Of a DNA stretch of 64,000 nt, positions 27,581-35,850 are shown piece after piece. How positions within the stretch are numbered: position 1 is the first letter of the stretch; each line of letters starts with the position of its first letter. Where the stretch lies: positions 62,001 through 126,000 of the forward strand of contig NZ_QQAR01000003.1 of the NCBI RefSeq assembly GCF_003350375.1, in the 5' to 3' direction. The stretch comes from Flavobacterium sp. AG291 (lineage in GTDB: Bacteria > Bacteroidota > Bacteroidia > Flavobacteriales > Flavobacteriaceae). A program made the position numbers and the translations under genes. The notes beneath the pieces were generated by a model that saw nothing but the letters and a program-made list of their open reading frames with translations, was not told the origin of the DNA and did not search any database.

Positions 27581-28555
27581 TTATTCTCCTTCCGGAAGGA
27601 CATTGTCAAGTCTTTCTTTCTCTTGTTTTTCTTTTTGTTTCTGCATTTTTTTATCCATCTCGCTCTGGCTTTTTTCAGCATCCGATTTGCCAGGAAGTAA
27701 AATATCGCGGTAATCGGCATCAAAACGCCAGGACAGTCCGGCACCGCCATAGAGTATGGCAGGAGTATCTTTAAAGTTTTTATTGATGTACGCATCAAGC
27801 TGCAGGTTGTCGTTCAATAGGTATGCAGCACCTACACGAGCAGCGATATCTGAATAGTAGTCACTGTCAAACACCTGTAATTCAACGAAACCTGACCATT
27901 TGGCAGCAAACGATCGTGTTACTGTCGATATCCAGCCAATGCTCATATAGTCAGTAGTAATTTTGTCAGCTATGATGTTGTTAGTCCATATTACACCATT
28001 AAAACGGTTTTGGGTAATTGCCATTACCTTAGGGCTAACCTGGTCTTCAGGGAAGGTGTAAGGATTCTTTCCGCCTATAAGATTAGCTCCGGCATATACC
28101 GATACAGATGGCAAAAGATTACGCCATTTGAATTTATGGTTGGCTTTCCAGCTGTATATGTTTACTTCCGGATGATAGTTCTTGTTCGGGTCATAGATAA
28201 GGTATTTGGCTCCGATAAGGAACTGCTTGAAATCGTTGCGGTTAGTTACATATATGGCATCTTCAAACTGGTCGAACTGATACTGCATATCAACTATAAA
28301 TTCAAGCTGCTCCAGAAAGGCGCCGTAACGAAGTGTAAGATCGACCCCCATACCTTTGGTCTTATTGTTAAGCACATCGTGCTTTTCTTTTATGCCATAC
28401 AACCCGCTTTCCAACTGCATTACTGATTTACCTACAGCAAACGCTCCCATAGACATACTTGGGCGGTTAGTGTTTATCTGATCGGTATATTGTGCCTGAG
28501 TAAGGGCGGAGCAAAATAGTAAGGTGAGCGAAAATATTTTTTTGAAACCGGTCAT
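27581..28555 (-). CDS. Outer-membrane transporter-like protein (phenol MetA-like barrel)
   Basis: A 324-residue exported beta-barrel-like protein. The signal peptide ends LFCSALTQAQ. Then TDQINTNRPSMSMGAFAVGKSVMQLESGL and alternating aromatic strands follow, as in the MetA-pathway-type transporter family (PF13557). The last 40 residues are Lys/Glu/Gln-rich. The ATG at 28555 is chosen because a -7 element lies at 28593-28600, too close for the 28606 start. Confidence 0.75.
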   Translation of the reverse strand: MTGFKKIFSLTLLFCSALTQAQYTDQINTNRPSMSMGAFAVGKSVMQLESGLYGIKEKHDVLNNKTKGMGVDLTLRYGAFLEQLEFIVDMQYQFDQFEDAIYVTNRNDFKQFLIGAKYLIYDPNKNYHPEVNIYSWKANHKFKWRNLLPSVSVYAGANLIGGKNPYTFPEDQVSPKVMAITQNRFNGVIWTNNIIADKITTDYMSIGWISTVTRSFAAKWSGFVELQVFDSDYYSDIAARVGAAYLLNDNLQLDAYINKNFKDTPAILYGGAGLSWRFDADYRDILLPGKSDAEKSQSEMDKKMQKQKEKQEKERLDNVLPEGE

Positions 28556-28592
28556 GTTTGGCTCGTTTATTGGTTGTACAATGATTGTTTTC

Positions 28593-28600
28593 CAAAAATA
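28593..28600 (-). promoter_or_regulatory. -7 element TATTTTTG (minus strand)
   Basis: A perfect TAnnTTTG on the minus strand, 37 bp upstream of the ATG at 28555; drives the outer-membrane protein/GNAT unit. Confidence 0.65.
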
Positions 28601-28655
28601 GTACAATTTATTATTAATTTAGGGGAGACGATTTATTTTTAAATAACCAATTACG

Positions 28656-28663
28656 TATTTTTG
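28656..28663 (+). promoter_or_regulatory. -7 element TATTTTTG (plus strand)
   Basis: A perfect TAnnTTTG 10 bp upstream of the ATG at 28674, giving a short leader. Divergent from the -7 box at 28593-28600. Confidence 0.65.
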
Positions 28664-28673
28664 AAAAAAATTA

Positions 28674-28958
28674 ATGATTATGGATATAGCATCATTCTCT
28701 AGTGTTATACGAACTCTTCTTTGGATTGTACTAATTTATTATGCACTAAAGTTCTTTATGAAACTTTTTGCTCCCATGATATTTCAGGCAGCAGCCAAAA
28801 AGGCAGGAGAACATTTTCAGCAGCAATTCCAGCAACAGCAACAACAATATCAGGAACAATACCAACAGCAACAACAGGCTTATGAAGCACCAAAGCAGGA
28901 TAAACCACATGAAAAGAAAAAAGTTGGTGAATATATTGACTTCGAAGAAATAGAATAG
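28674..28958 (+). CDS. DUF4834 family small membrane protein
   Basis: A 94-residue protein. One N-terminal membrane helix (about 8-30, VIRTLLWIVLIYYALKFFM) is followed by a Gln-rich low-complexity linker (48-68) and a conserved acidic end KKVGEYIDFEEIE. This is the DUF4834 layout seen across Flavobacteriia; function unknown. A second ATG two codons downstream is also possible. Confidence 0.85.
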   Translation: MIMDIASFSSVIRTLLWIVLIYYALKFFMKLFAPMIFQAAAKKAGEHFQQQFQQQQQQYQEQYQQQQQAYEAPKQDKPHEKKKVGEYIDFEEIE

Positions 28959-28969
28959 AATCAACTGTT

Positions 28970-28993
28970 ATCCCTCTTATTGAGGGATTTTTT
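28970..28993 (+). terminator. Terminator after the DUF4834 gene
   Basis: Stem ATCCCTC/GAGGGAT on a 5-nt loop followed by TTTTTG. Confidence 0.8.
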
Positions 28994-28997
28994 GTTT

Positions 28998-29387
28998 ATG
29001 AGGGTAAATATACTTTGTGATATATATTGGGAATCCAGAGTTGATTGGGTGACACACGCTTTGTCTGATGCTGGATACAGAAATTTTTTTGATGAACAGG
29101 ATTACGGTTCATCAATCAATAATTTGGTTATTATAATGATGTGTCGCGATTCTTATTTGAATTTTAAACAAAGAATTAGATTTTCAAAAAAGGAAAAAAC
29201 ACTTTATATGGATATTATGCTTGATTTGGATCAATTTATGAAAATTGCTCAGAAAGAAAGAGAAGAAATAGTTGTAGATAAACTCATATCTGAAGTTCCG
29301 CTTATAATAGCAAAATATAAATTTAAAGATTTTAATCTTCTTGCATTTGAAAAAGACTTTAAAATTCAAATGTCAAAGATTTTATAA
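28998..29387 (+). CDS. Hypothetical protein, possible immunity-type
   Basis: A 129-residue soluble protein starting MRVNILCDIYWES; the ATG at 28998 follows directly after a terminator, and the longer TTG start at 28980 lies inside that hairpin. Strand-rich N-terminus, helical C-terminus with LIIAKYKFKDFNLLAFEKDF. The layout vaguely recalls the immunity-44 family, which I cannot confirm. The gene is AT-rich. No toxin neighbour is visible. Confidence 0.55.
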   Translation: MRVNILCDIYWESRVDWVTHALSDAGYRNFFDEQDYGSSINNLVIIMMCRDSYLNFKQRIRFSKKEKTLYMDIMLDLDQFMKIAQKEREEIVVDKLISEVPLIIAKYKFKDFNLLAFEKDFKIQMSKIL

Positions 29388-29484
29388 TCTTATACAGTTA
29401 AATTACATTTATTAATTGAGCTGATTTAAGGGTGTTTTTGTAGAAAATTAAGTATCTTCACGGCGTTTTTTACAAAAAGTATTT

Positions 29485-31938
29485 ATGAAAAATCTCAACA
29501 GGTTCTACCCGCATTTATTAGCTATTTTAGGATTTGTAATCATTTCGCTTATCTATTTTTATCCGGTATTACAAGGGAAAAAAATATACCAGTCTGATAT
29601 TGCCCAATATACGGGAATGGCTAAAGAGCAGAATGATTTCAGAAAAGAGACAGGCGAAGAGCCATATTGGACCAACAGTGCTTTTGGTGGTATGCCTACC
29701 TATCAGTTGGGTGCAAAATATCCTCATAATTACGTAAAAAGCATTGATGAAGCAATCCGCTTCCTGCCTCGTCCTGCAGATTATCTTTTCCTTTATTTTT
29801 TAGGATTTTATATACTGCTGGCGACCCTTAAAACCGATCCGCTCAAAGCCTTTTTTGGCGCACTGGCCTTTGGTTTTTCTACCTATCTGATTGTAATATT
29901 AGGAGTTGGGCACAATGCCAAAGCCCACGCTATTGCCTATATGCCGCTTGTTATTGCCGGTTTTGTAATGGTAATGCAAAAGAAATATGTAAAAGGAGGT
30001 TTGCTCATGATGCTTGCTACGGCACTTGAGCTAAGCGCCAACCACATACAGATGACCTACTATCTGTTCCTGTTGCTTCTGGCAATGGGAATATGGTTCC
30101 TTGTAGGTATCATAAAGAACAAAGAGTATAAACACCTGGCGATTTCGCTTGGTATTTTTGTAGTGGCAGGATTAGTGGCTTTGGGTACAAATGCTACCAA
30201 TCTTATGGCTACTTCGCAATATGCAAAATACAGTACCCGTAACGACAGTGAGCTTACTTTTGAGCCGGATGGTAAACCAAAAGCAAGTAAAAATGCCATG
30301 ACTTATGAGTATATTACCGATTATAGTTATGGTATTGCTGAAAGTTTAGACCTTATATCACCCCGTTTGTTCGGAGGTTCGTCAGGTCATGAAGATCCGC
30401 AGGATGACTGGCATTTGGTTGAGTTCTTACAGCAGCAGCAGGTTGCCGAAGGCCAGTACATCACTAAAGAACAGGCGCTACAGATTGCCGGTTCAGGAAT
30501 CCCGACATACTGGGGAGACCAGTACAGTGTGGCAGCACCGGCCTATATTGGTGCTGTGGTATTCTTTCTTTTCGTTCTTGCACTTTTTGCTGAACCAAGA
30601 AAGATCAAATGGGCATTTTTAGTTGGTGCAATCCTTTCACTATTATTATCATGGGGTAAATATTTCCCACTGCTAACCAACTTCTTTATTGATTACTTCC
30701 CTATGTACAATAAGTTCAGGGCAGTAGCATCAATACAGGTATTGCTTGAAGTATGTATTCCTGTGCTTGCCGTAATGGGGTTATATTCGTTCTTTACTCT
30801 TGATAAAGAAAAGCAATGGAATGCACTTTGGAAAACTTCTGCCATAACATTGGGTGTTGTAGCATTGCTATTTGTATGTAAAGGAATGTTCAGTTTTGCA
30901 GGTCTTAACGACGGTGCAATTACAGAAGCTTACGGACAGGAATTTATGGATGCGCTGCGAATGGACAGAAAAACCATGTATAGTGCCGATTTACTTCGTA
31001 CAGGCTTCTTTATACTTATTACTGCTGCAACATTATGGTTCTTTACAAAACAGCGTCTTTCTCAGACTACAGCTGTAATACTTATAGGCTTATTCATGGT
31101 AGGTGACCTTTTCTTTGTAGATAAACGCTATGTTGATGGAGATAACTTCCAGGCAGCATCGAAGATTGATATACCTTTCCAGCCTACAACTGCCGATCTT
31201 CAGATTATGCAGGATACCAGTTATTACAGGGTTTTTGATATTGACGGAAGCCTGAATAGTGCACGTGCTTCTTACTTCCATAAATCATTAGGAGGTTATC
31301 ACGCTGCCAAACCAAGAAAATTACAGCAATTGGTTGAATACCAACTGGCAAAAAATAATATGAGCGTGTTGAATATGCTTAATGTTAAGTATGTGATCCA
31401 GACAGATGAAGAGGGAAAAGAAGTACCTACGCTAAATAACCAGGCGAATGGTAATGCATGGTTTGTGAGTAACTTACGAATTGTAAATACTCCGGATGAG
31501 GAAATGAGAGCACTTACCAGAATGGATTCTAAAACTACCGCGGTAGTGAACAAATCTAAATTTCCTGATGCGGTTACCAAAACTTCTTTTGTGGTTGACA
31601 GCACAGCTACTATAAAACTTACGGCTTATGAGCCTAACTATCTGAAATACATTTCGAATAACACCAACGAAGGTCTGGCAATATTCTCTGAAATGTATTA
31701 TGCTGAAGGATGGAATGCTTATATAGATGGCAAGCTTACACCTCATTTTGAAGCTGATTATGCGCTTAGGGGCTTAAAAGTTCCTGCCGGAAAACATACT
31801 GTTGAATTTAAGTTTGAACCTCAGGTTATTAAAACCGGTAGTACAATTTCTTTAGTAAGCTTTATATTGATGCTTGGGCTTATTGGCTTTGGTATTTATA
31901 CAGAGAGAAAAAAGAAATCGGAAACTACAGTTAATTAA
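29485..31938 (+). CDS. YfhO-family membrane protein
   Basis: An 817-residue polytopic membrane protein of the YfhO group, GT-C-like proteins that act in lipid-linked glycosylation of surface polymers. About 12 helices cover residues 10-560; QSDIAQYTGMAKEQNDFR sits in the first large loop. A soluble C-terminal domain (about 590-780) is followed by a last helix near 790. It is followed after 14 bp by a glycosyltransferase gene, supporting a surface-glycan role. The exact sugar is unknown. Confidence 0.88.
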   Translation: MKNLNRFYPHLLAILGFVIISLIYFYPVLQGKKIYQSDIAQYTGMAKEQNDFRKETGEEPYWTNSAFGGMPTYQLGAKYPHNYVKSIDEAIRFLPRPADYLFLYFLGFYILLATLKTDPLKAFFGALAFGFSTYLIVILGVGHNAKAHAIAYMPLVIAGFVMVMQKKYVKGGLLMMLATALELSANHIQMTYYLFLLLLAMGIWFLVGIIKNKEYKHLAISLGIFVVAGLVALGTNATNLMATSQYAKYSTRNDSELTFEPDGKPKASKNAMTYEYITDYSYGIAESLDLISPRLFGGSSGHEDPQDDWHLVEFLQQQQVAEGQYITKEQALQIAGSGIPTYWGDQYSVAAPAYIGAVVFFLFVLALFAEPRKIKWAFLVGAILSLLLSWGKYFPLLTNFFIDYFPMYNKFRAVASIQVLLEVCIPVLAVMGLYSFFTLDKEKQWNALWKTSAITLGVVALLFVCKGMFSFAGLNDGAITEAYGQEFMDALRMDRKTMYSADLLRTGFFILITAATLWFFTKQRLSQTTAVILIGLFMVGDLFFVDKRYVDGDNFQAASKIDIPFQPTTADLQIMQDTSYYRVFDIDGSLNSARASYFHKSLGGYHAAKPRKLQQLVEYQLAKNNMSVLNMLNVKYVIQTDEEGKEVPTLNNQANGNAWFVSNLRIVNTPDEEMRALTRMDSKTTAVVNKSKFPDAVTKTSFVVDSTATIKLTAYEPNYLKYISNNTNEGLAIFSEMYYAEGWNAYIDGKLTPHFEADYALRGLKVPAGKHTVEFKFEPQVIKTGSTISLVSFILMLGLIGFGIYTERKKKSETTVN

Positions 31939-31952
31939 TATAAAATTCTAAA

Positions 31953-33230
31953 ATGAAGGTACTTATCATAACTTATTATTGGCCGCCTGCCGGTGGTCCC
32001 GGTGTACAACGCTGGCTTAAGTTTGTTAAGTACCTTCCTGATTTTGGTGTAGAACCCATAGTTTATATTCCTGAAAATCCTACATATCCTCTTATTGATG
32101 AAGGGCTGTTGTCGGAAGTCAATCCTAATGTCACTATCCTCAAACAGAAGATTACCGAACCTTATGCGTGGGCTTCGGCATTTTCGAAGAGCAGTACTAA
32201 AAAGATAAGTTCCGGTATTATCCCTAACAAGAAAAAGCAATCGTTTTTACAGCGTATCATGTTGTGGGTGAGGGGTAACCTCTTCATTCCTGATGCAAGG
32301 GTATTGTGGGTAAAGCCTTCAGTAAATTACCTTTCAAAGTACATAAAGGAGAATGGTATCGATACGGTTATTACCACCGGGCCTCCTCACAGCCTGCATC
32401 TTATAGGTATGAGATTAAAGGAGTTGCATTCTATAAAATGGTTTGCTGATTTCCGTGACCCCTGGACAACAATTGGCTACCATAAAGAATTGAAACTTAG
32501 TGCTTCTGCCGAAAAGAAGCACAAAGACCTTGAAAGGAAAGTGCTTACAGGTGCTGATAGTATTTTGGTTACGAGTCCAACCACTAAAGCTGAATTCCAG
32601 TTACTTACCAATAAACCAATTGATGTTATTACGAATGGCTACGATACAGAAATAGTAGCCAAACAGCCTATGGATGAGAAGTTTACATTGGCACACATTG
32701 GTTCATTCCTTTCAGAGCGTAATCCGCAAATGCTGTGGAATGCGCTTGTGGAATTACTAGCCGAAATACCCGATTTCCACACTTATTTTGAACTGAAACT
32801 GATAGGTGCTGTTAGTGCTGAAGTGCTAAAATCTATTGATACAGCAGGGCTTTCGGGTTATGTAAACAGTCTTGGGTACGTTCCTCACAGCGTTGCCGTA
32901 GCAGAACAGCGAAAGTCTCAGGTGTTACTCTTAATTGAGATCGATTCGGAATATACAAAATGCATAATTCCGGGCAAGTTATTTGAATATATGGTCTCCG
33001 AAAGGCCAATTTTAGCAATCGGTCCCGATGGAGCCGATTTTGCATCAATAATTAAAACTACAAATACGGGAGTCTTTTCGTTATATTCTGATAAAGAATT
33101 AATTAAAAAGACAATTCTTAGTTATTTTAACCAATATAAAGAAGGTAATTTGAAGTCATATGCTATAGGTTTACAGCAGTTTTCTCGCAAAAACCTTACT
33201 TCTCAGTTAGCCAGTATTTTACGAAAATAA
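31953..33230 (+). CDS. Glycosyltransferase, GT4-like (GT-B fold)
   Basis: A 425-residue glycosyltransferase. The N-terminal domain opens ITYYWPPAGGPGVQRWLKF, a typical GT4 acceptor-side loop, then TTGPPHSLHLIG and WFADFRDPWT. The C-terminal domain has HIGSFLSERNPQ, LGYVPH and KLFEYMVSERPILAI, which includes the conserved E-x7-E-like nucleotide-sugar region. Probably adds a sugar to a surface polysaccharide or lipid, downstream of and co-transcribed with YfhO. Confidence 0.88.
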   Translation: MKVLIITYYWPPAGGPGVQRWLKFVKYLPDFGVEPIVYIPENPTYPLIDEGLLSEVNPNVTILKQKITEPYAWASAFSKSSTKKISSGIIPNKKKQSFLQRIMLWVRGNLFIPDARVLWVKPSVNYLSKYIKENGIDTVITTGPPHSLHLIGMRLKELHSIKWFADFRDPWTTIGYHKELKLSASAEKKHKDLERKVLTGADSILVTSPTTKAEFQLLTNKPIDVITNGYDTEIVAKQPMDEKFTLAHIGSFLSERNPQMLWNALVELLAEIPDFHTYFELKLIGAVSAEVLKSIDTAGLSGYVNSLGYVPHSVAVAEQRKSQVLLLIEIDSEYTKCIIPGKLFEYMVSERPILAIGPDGADFASIIKTTNTGVFSLYSDKELIKKTILSYFNQYKEGNLKSYAIGLQQFSRKNLTSQLASILRK

Positions 33231-33692
33231 TATTACGCTTTTTGCTCTCAAAACGTCATTTTTGTGCGTAATATTAGCACTGTCTAATAATTTGATATTG
33301 AGTAATCTAAAATATTATATTGCACTTTTGGTTTTTCAAAAAAAGGTGTTTTTTGTTAGCTGATTTTTAAATTTTCCAATCTTTAAATTTTTCAATTTGC
33401 CCTAAAAAGTAAATCCCGCCATTCTTGTAAGAATGACGGGACTTAACAAACCAACCAACCAATTATTAACAAACCTCAAATCTTATGATTGTGAGATTTA
33501 TAATGACAAAGATACAATTAATGTGCCAAACTAAAAATATATTGTAATTTTTTTTATGTCAGTTGGTTACAATTTTCTTTGAAAGAATTTCATTAATAGT
33601 ATGTCAAAGTCAATAAATACGCACTATGCGTGCATATTAATACAGCTTAATTCCGAATATGAAAAAATGTAATTTGTATTGATTCTATATAA
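33231..33692. other. 462-bp gap between glycosyltransferase and DinB genes
   Basis: No credible protein gene. It is AT-rich and holds a hairpin (33414-33441) and a minus-strand TATCTTTG box (33507-33514), which together suggest a small RNA (listed separately). The rest, 33515-33692, shows nothing I can name. Confidence 0.6.
33404..33502 (-). ncRNA. Candidate small RNA, promoter to terminator
   Basis: On the minus strand, TATCTTTG at 33507-33514 is followed by about 60 nt containing GGTTGGTTGGTTTG, and then the hairpin 33414-33441 (TCCCGTCATTCTT with AAGAATGGCGGGA, one mismatch) trailed by TTTACTTTTT. No reading frame fits. This is a promoter-terminator pair with nothing protein-coding between, so a short transcript is inferred; the -33 box is weak. 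Confidence 0.35.
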
Positions 33693-34160
33693 TTAGGTGC
33701 TGAGAATCATCTTTTTAAGAAGAGCTATCTGCCCCAGGTGGTAATGGGTATGTTCAATAATTCCAACAAGATTCCTAAAATAGATATCATATTTGCCATC
33801 TATAAAGTCCTGATATATAATTTCCTCGGGTAGTTTTTCGATCAGAGTTGCAAATTTTTCTGCTTCTGTCCATATTTTTCCCTGAAATTGCTGCCAGTCT
33901 GCCTCTGAAGTAACAACCGGATGATCAAAACTGAATTTATCGTGGGCATCCAGTGAGCCACCTTCCAGTACTTTAAGCACTGCAGTCACATAATACCCAA
34001 TATGATAGGTTAGGGCTGTAATGGTATTAAATGTAGATACCTGAGTATTGGCCTGTTCCCAGGTTATATCCTGTAAAGTGTCTTTTAGGTTTACGGTACA
34101 CCAGTTCCCGCCAAAGATAACTTCACGAAAGTGCTTTGCTATTTGTGTTGGAGCGTTCAT
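33693..34160 (-). CDS. DinB-family protein
   Basis: A 155-residue four-helix-bundle protein of the DinB/DfsB superfamily. Metal-binding histidines are visible in TYHIGYYV (about 51-58) and near the C-terminus in EHTHYHLGQIALLKK. DinB-like proteins include thiol-dependent transferases and many of unknown role. It lies 3 bp after the VOC gene and is co-transcribed with it. Confidence 0.85.
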   Translation of the reverse strand: MNAPTQIAKHFREVIFGGNWCTVNLKDTLQDITWEQANTQVSTFNTITALTYHIGYYVTAVLKVLEGGSLDAHDKFSFDHPVVTSEADWQQFQGKIWTEAEKFATLIEKLPEEIIYQDFIDGKYDIYFRNLVGIIEHTHYHLGQIALLKKMILST

Positions 34161-34163
34161 GTA

Positions 34164-34529
34164 CTACTTATTAAACTCCCCGAAATGCCATAATATGCCT
34201 GAAGGATCGTGTACAAAACATTCCTTTCCCCAGTCGAGCGTACGGACCGGTACAAGTTTTACAGAAGGATATTTATCAGTAAGGTTTAAGGCAGTAAGCT
34301 CATTCCAAAAACGGACAGTATCATCTACTTCCATAAAGATCATGGTATTGTCTACCCAATCCTTTACATAGGCGTCCTGCAAATAGAAAGCCATTTTTCC
34401 CGATTTAAAAACCGACATATTTGTAGTTAAAACAGTTTCTTCAAAGCCCAGGTCACGATAAAAGCTTCGTGATGTTTCAAAGTGTTTTGCACCTATAAAA
34501 GGGCGTATGGATTTGGCGTTGTGGTTCAT
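34164..34529 (-). CDS. VOC-family (glyoxalase/bleomycin-resistance fold) protein
   Basis: A 121-residue protein with the vicinal-oxygen-chelate fold: RPFIGAKHFETSRSFYRDLGFEE, then AFYLQDAYVKDW, FMEVDD and ECFVHDPSGILWHFGEF. Substrate unknown; glyoxalase-like or resistance roles are possible. The ATG at 34529 overlaps by 4 bp (ATGA) the stop of a tiny membrane ORF upstream. Confidence 0.88.
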   Translation of the reverse strand: MNHNAKSIRPFIGAKHFETSRSFYRDLGFEETVLTTNMSVFKSGKMAFYLQDAYVKDWVDNTMIFMEVDDTVRFWNELTALNLTDKYPSVKLVPVRTLDWGKECFVHDPSGILWHFGEFNK

Positions 34530-34624
34530 GGTCTTATTAGTTTTTTGTAGGGTCTTTTCTTCCTGAGCCAGTTGACATAGAAGAAAAAGAATATTAGCCA
34601 CGGAAGTAATAATGTTAACAACAT
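34526..34624 (-). CDS. Small membrane protein, 32 aa
   Basis: A short ORF that begins MLLTLLLPWLIFFFFYVNW and ends in a basic tail (RKKRPYKKLIRP). It has one membrane helix and a positively charged cytosolic end, a common layout for real small membrane proteins. Its stop overlaps the VOC start as ATGA, which suggests translational coupling. No family recognised. Confidence 0.45.
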   Translation of the reverse strand: MLLTLLLPWLIFFFFYVNWLRKKRPYKKLIRP

Positions 34625-34676
34625 GGTGGTTTGGATTTGGATTACCTAAATATATAAAATATTATGAAACAAACCT

Positions 34677-35360
34677 TTATTTGCTGTAAGTAGAATAAAT
34701 AGCGATAGCAAACAGCATAAGGATCAAAACAAAAAGCAGTATGGTTGTGAGTGGCGGCATCTCTTCATTATCGTGTACGGTAGTTTTTGAGGCTTTTGGG
34801 ATATCGTGATTTTCATTGGTATTCAGGGTTTCAATCCTGCTGAGCATACGGGTATTACCGTCTGCCAGCTTTTTCAGTTTGGGCTGTATGGCAGTTTTGT
34901 CGTCCTGTGTGAGGAAAATGCAGCAGGTAATAAGCTCGTCCATGATAAGGCTGTTTACGGCTATGTCCCTTTCATAAAGCAGGAAGTTGATATTCTCGCT
35001 GGTAAGCAGCTCATCCAGCACTTTAAAAAGCGCCCTTTTACTCATGTGGCCGTTGGTATTCAGCACGGCATCCTTGATTTTCTTAGAGTGTATAAGGTAT
35101 TTTATAGGTGTAGGCTTGCCATTGTCGGTTTTATGCCTGAAACCCGGTTTTGCGCCCCTTATATAGTCATATTCGGCGCGGGTATCGGTATCGCTGAGTA
35201 CGATATACGATTCCAGTATCTCTTTAAAGAGTTCCTCACTATTGCTGTTACCACTATTCTTGTCAGGGTGGTGCTGTAAAGCCAGCTGCCGATATGCCTT
35301 TTTTATGTCAGCCTGTGAACAGTTGGATGCAACACCCAGTATTTGATAGTGGTTCTTCAT
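34677..35360 (-). CDS. J-domain protein with C-terminal membrane anchor
   Basis: A 227-residue DnaJ-class protein. The J-domain (about 3-68) has YQILGVASNCSQADIKKAYR and the HPD tripeptide in ALQHHPDKN. A helical middle region follows, then one membrane helix at the C-terminus (about 203-223, TTILLFVLILMLFAIAIY). There is no Gly/Phe or zinc domain, so it is a specialised type III co-chaperone, probably recruiting DnaK to the inner membrane. Confidence 0.88.
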   Translation of the reverse strand: MKNHYQILGVASNCSQADIKKAYRQLALQHHPDKNSGNSNSEELFKEILESYIVLSDTDTRAEYDYIRGAKPGFRHKTDNGKPTPIKYLIHSKKIKDAVLNTNGHMSKRALFKVLDELLTSENINFLLYERDIAVNSLIMDELITCCIFLTQDDKTAIQPKLKKLADGNTRMLSRIETLNTNENHDIPKASKTTVHDNEEMPPLTTILLFVLILMLFAIAIYSTYSK

Positions 35361-35502
35361 GTAAGCAATCGTTCGGACTGTAAATGTAAGGAATAAATGG
35401 GTTATCGGGTTATTGAGTTTCGGGTTTCGGGTTGTCCGAAGTTGGGGTATGCTGTCATAGGTGTGGGGCTTGTTTTGACGGTTGAGTGAAGCTAGTTCCC
35501 CT

Positions 35503-35510
35503 CTTGAGAG
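35503..35510 (+). repeat. Left target-site duplication CTTGAGAG
   Basis: Identical to 44064-44071. Joining the sequence up to 35510 with that from 44072 recreates a repeat matching the intact copy at 56664-56705 almost base for base. Confidence 0.9.
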
Positions 35511-35538
35511 GGTAACTATATACCAGGTTACAGTAAAT
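35511..35538 (+). repeat. Left terminal inverted repeat (28 bp)
   Basis: Starts GGTAACTATATACCAGG and ends ACAGTAAAT; a perfect reverse complement of 44036-44063. With one mismatch the similarity runs on for about 7 more bases (ATTAAT). Contains an inner ACAGTAAAT that also appears near the transposase promoter. Confidence 0.93.
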
Positions 35539-35546
35539 TATTAATT

Positions 35547-35581
35547 AAAAAGGTCGTGCAATAACCATGCACGACCTTTTT
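35547..35581 (-). terminator. Terminator just inside the left end
   Basis: A perfect 14-bp stem, AAAAAGGTCGTGCA/TGCACGACCTTTTT, on a 7-nt loop. It ends the long minus-strand cargo operon and would also stop transcription entering from outside. Confidence 0.9.
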
Positions 35582-35604
35582 ATCTTTCTTCTAGAAGTAA
35601 TATA

Positions 35605-35850
35605 TTAATCCTGTGAATCTCTTTTAGGGAAAAAATGACGTACCATAGTCGGTATGGAGTACGACAACATTAAGTCTACAGCTCCTAGAATAATATTGTT
35701 TTGCCATGGTGATTCTTGAACTACCTTTATAATGAGGGCAACAATAGCTCCCGCATAGACAAGTAAAAGAACGGCAGTAACCATAATCTTTAACCAAACA
35801 TCTGCCAAATCCCTGAACAAATTAACCGATTTTTGAGTTCTACTTGCCAT
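35605..35850 (-). CDS. Two-helix small membrane protein, 81 aa (cargo)
   Basis: Begins MASRTQKSVNLFRDLADVWL and has two membrane helices (about 21-43 and 52-70) with a basic C-terminus. No family recognised. Its ATG overlaps the end of the zinc-ribbon gene by 11 bp, so the two are coupled. It is the last gene before the terminator at 35547. A small membrane protein after a soluble pair recalls effector layouts in defence operons, which is only an analogy. Confidence 0.65.
   Translation of the reverse strand: MASRTQKSVNLFRDLADVWLKIMVTAVLLLVYAGAIVALIIKVVQESPWQNNIILGAVDLMLSYSIPTMVRHFFPKRDSQD

Noticed and set aside
33485-33547. 20-codon peptide in the 33231-33692 gap
   Set aside because: No ribosome-binding context or following regulated gene; chance ORF.
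35504-35512. 6-bp (TTGAGA) or 9-bp duplication with longer terminal repeats
   Set aside because: A 29-bp repeat starting GGG with TTGAGA duplication also fits the bases, but the 28-bp repeat with CTTGAGAG gives the 8-bp duplication expected of IS1595 elements.
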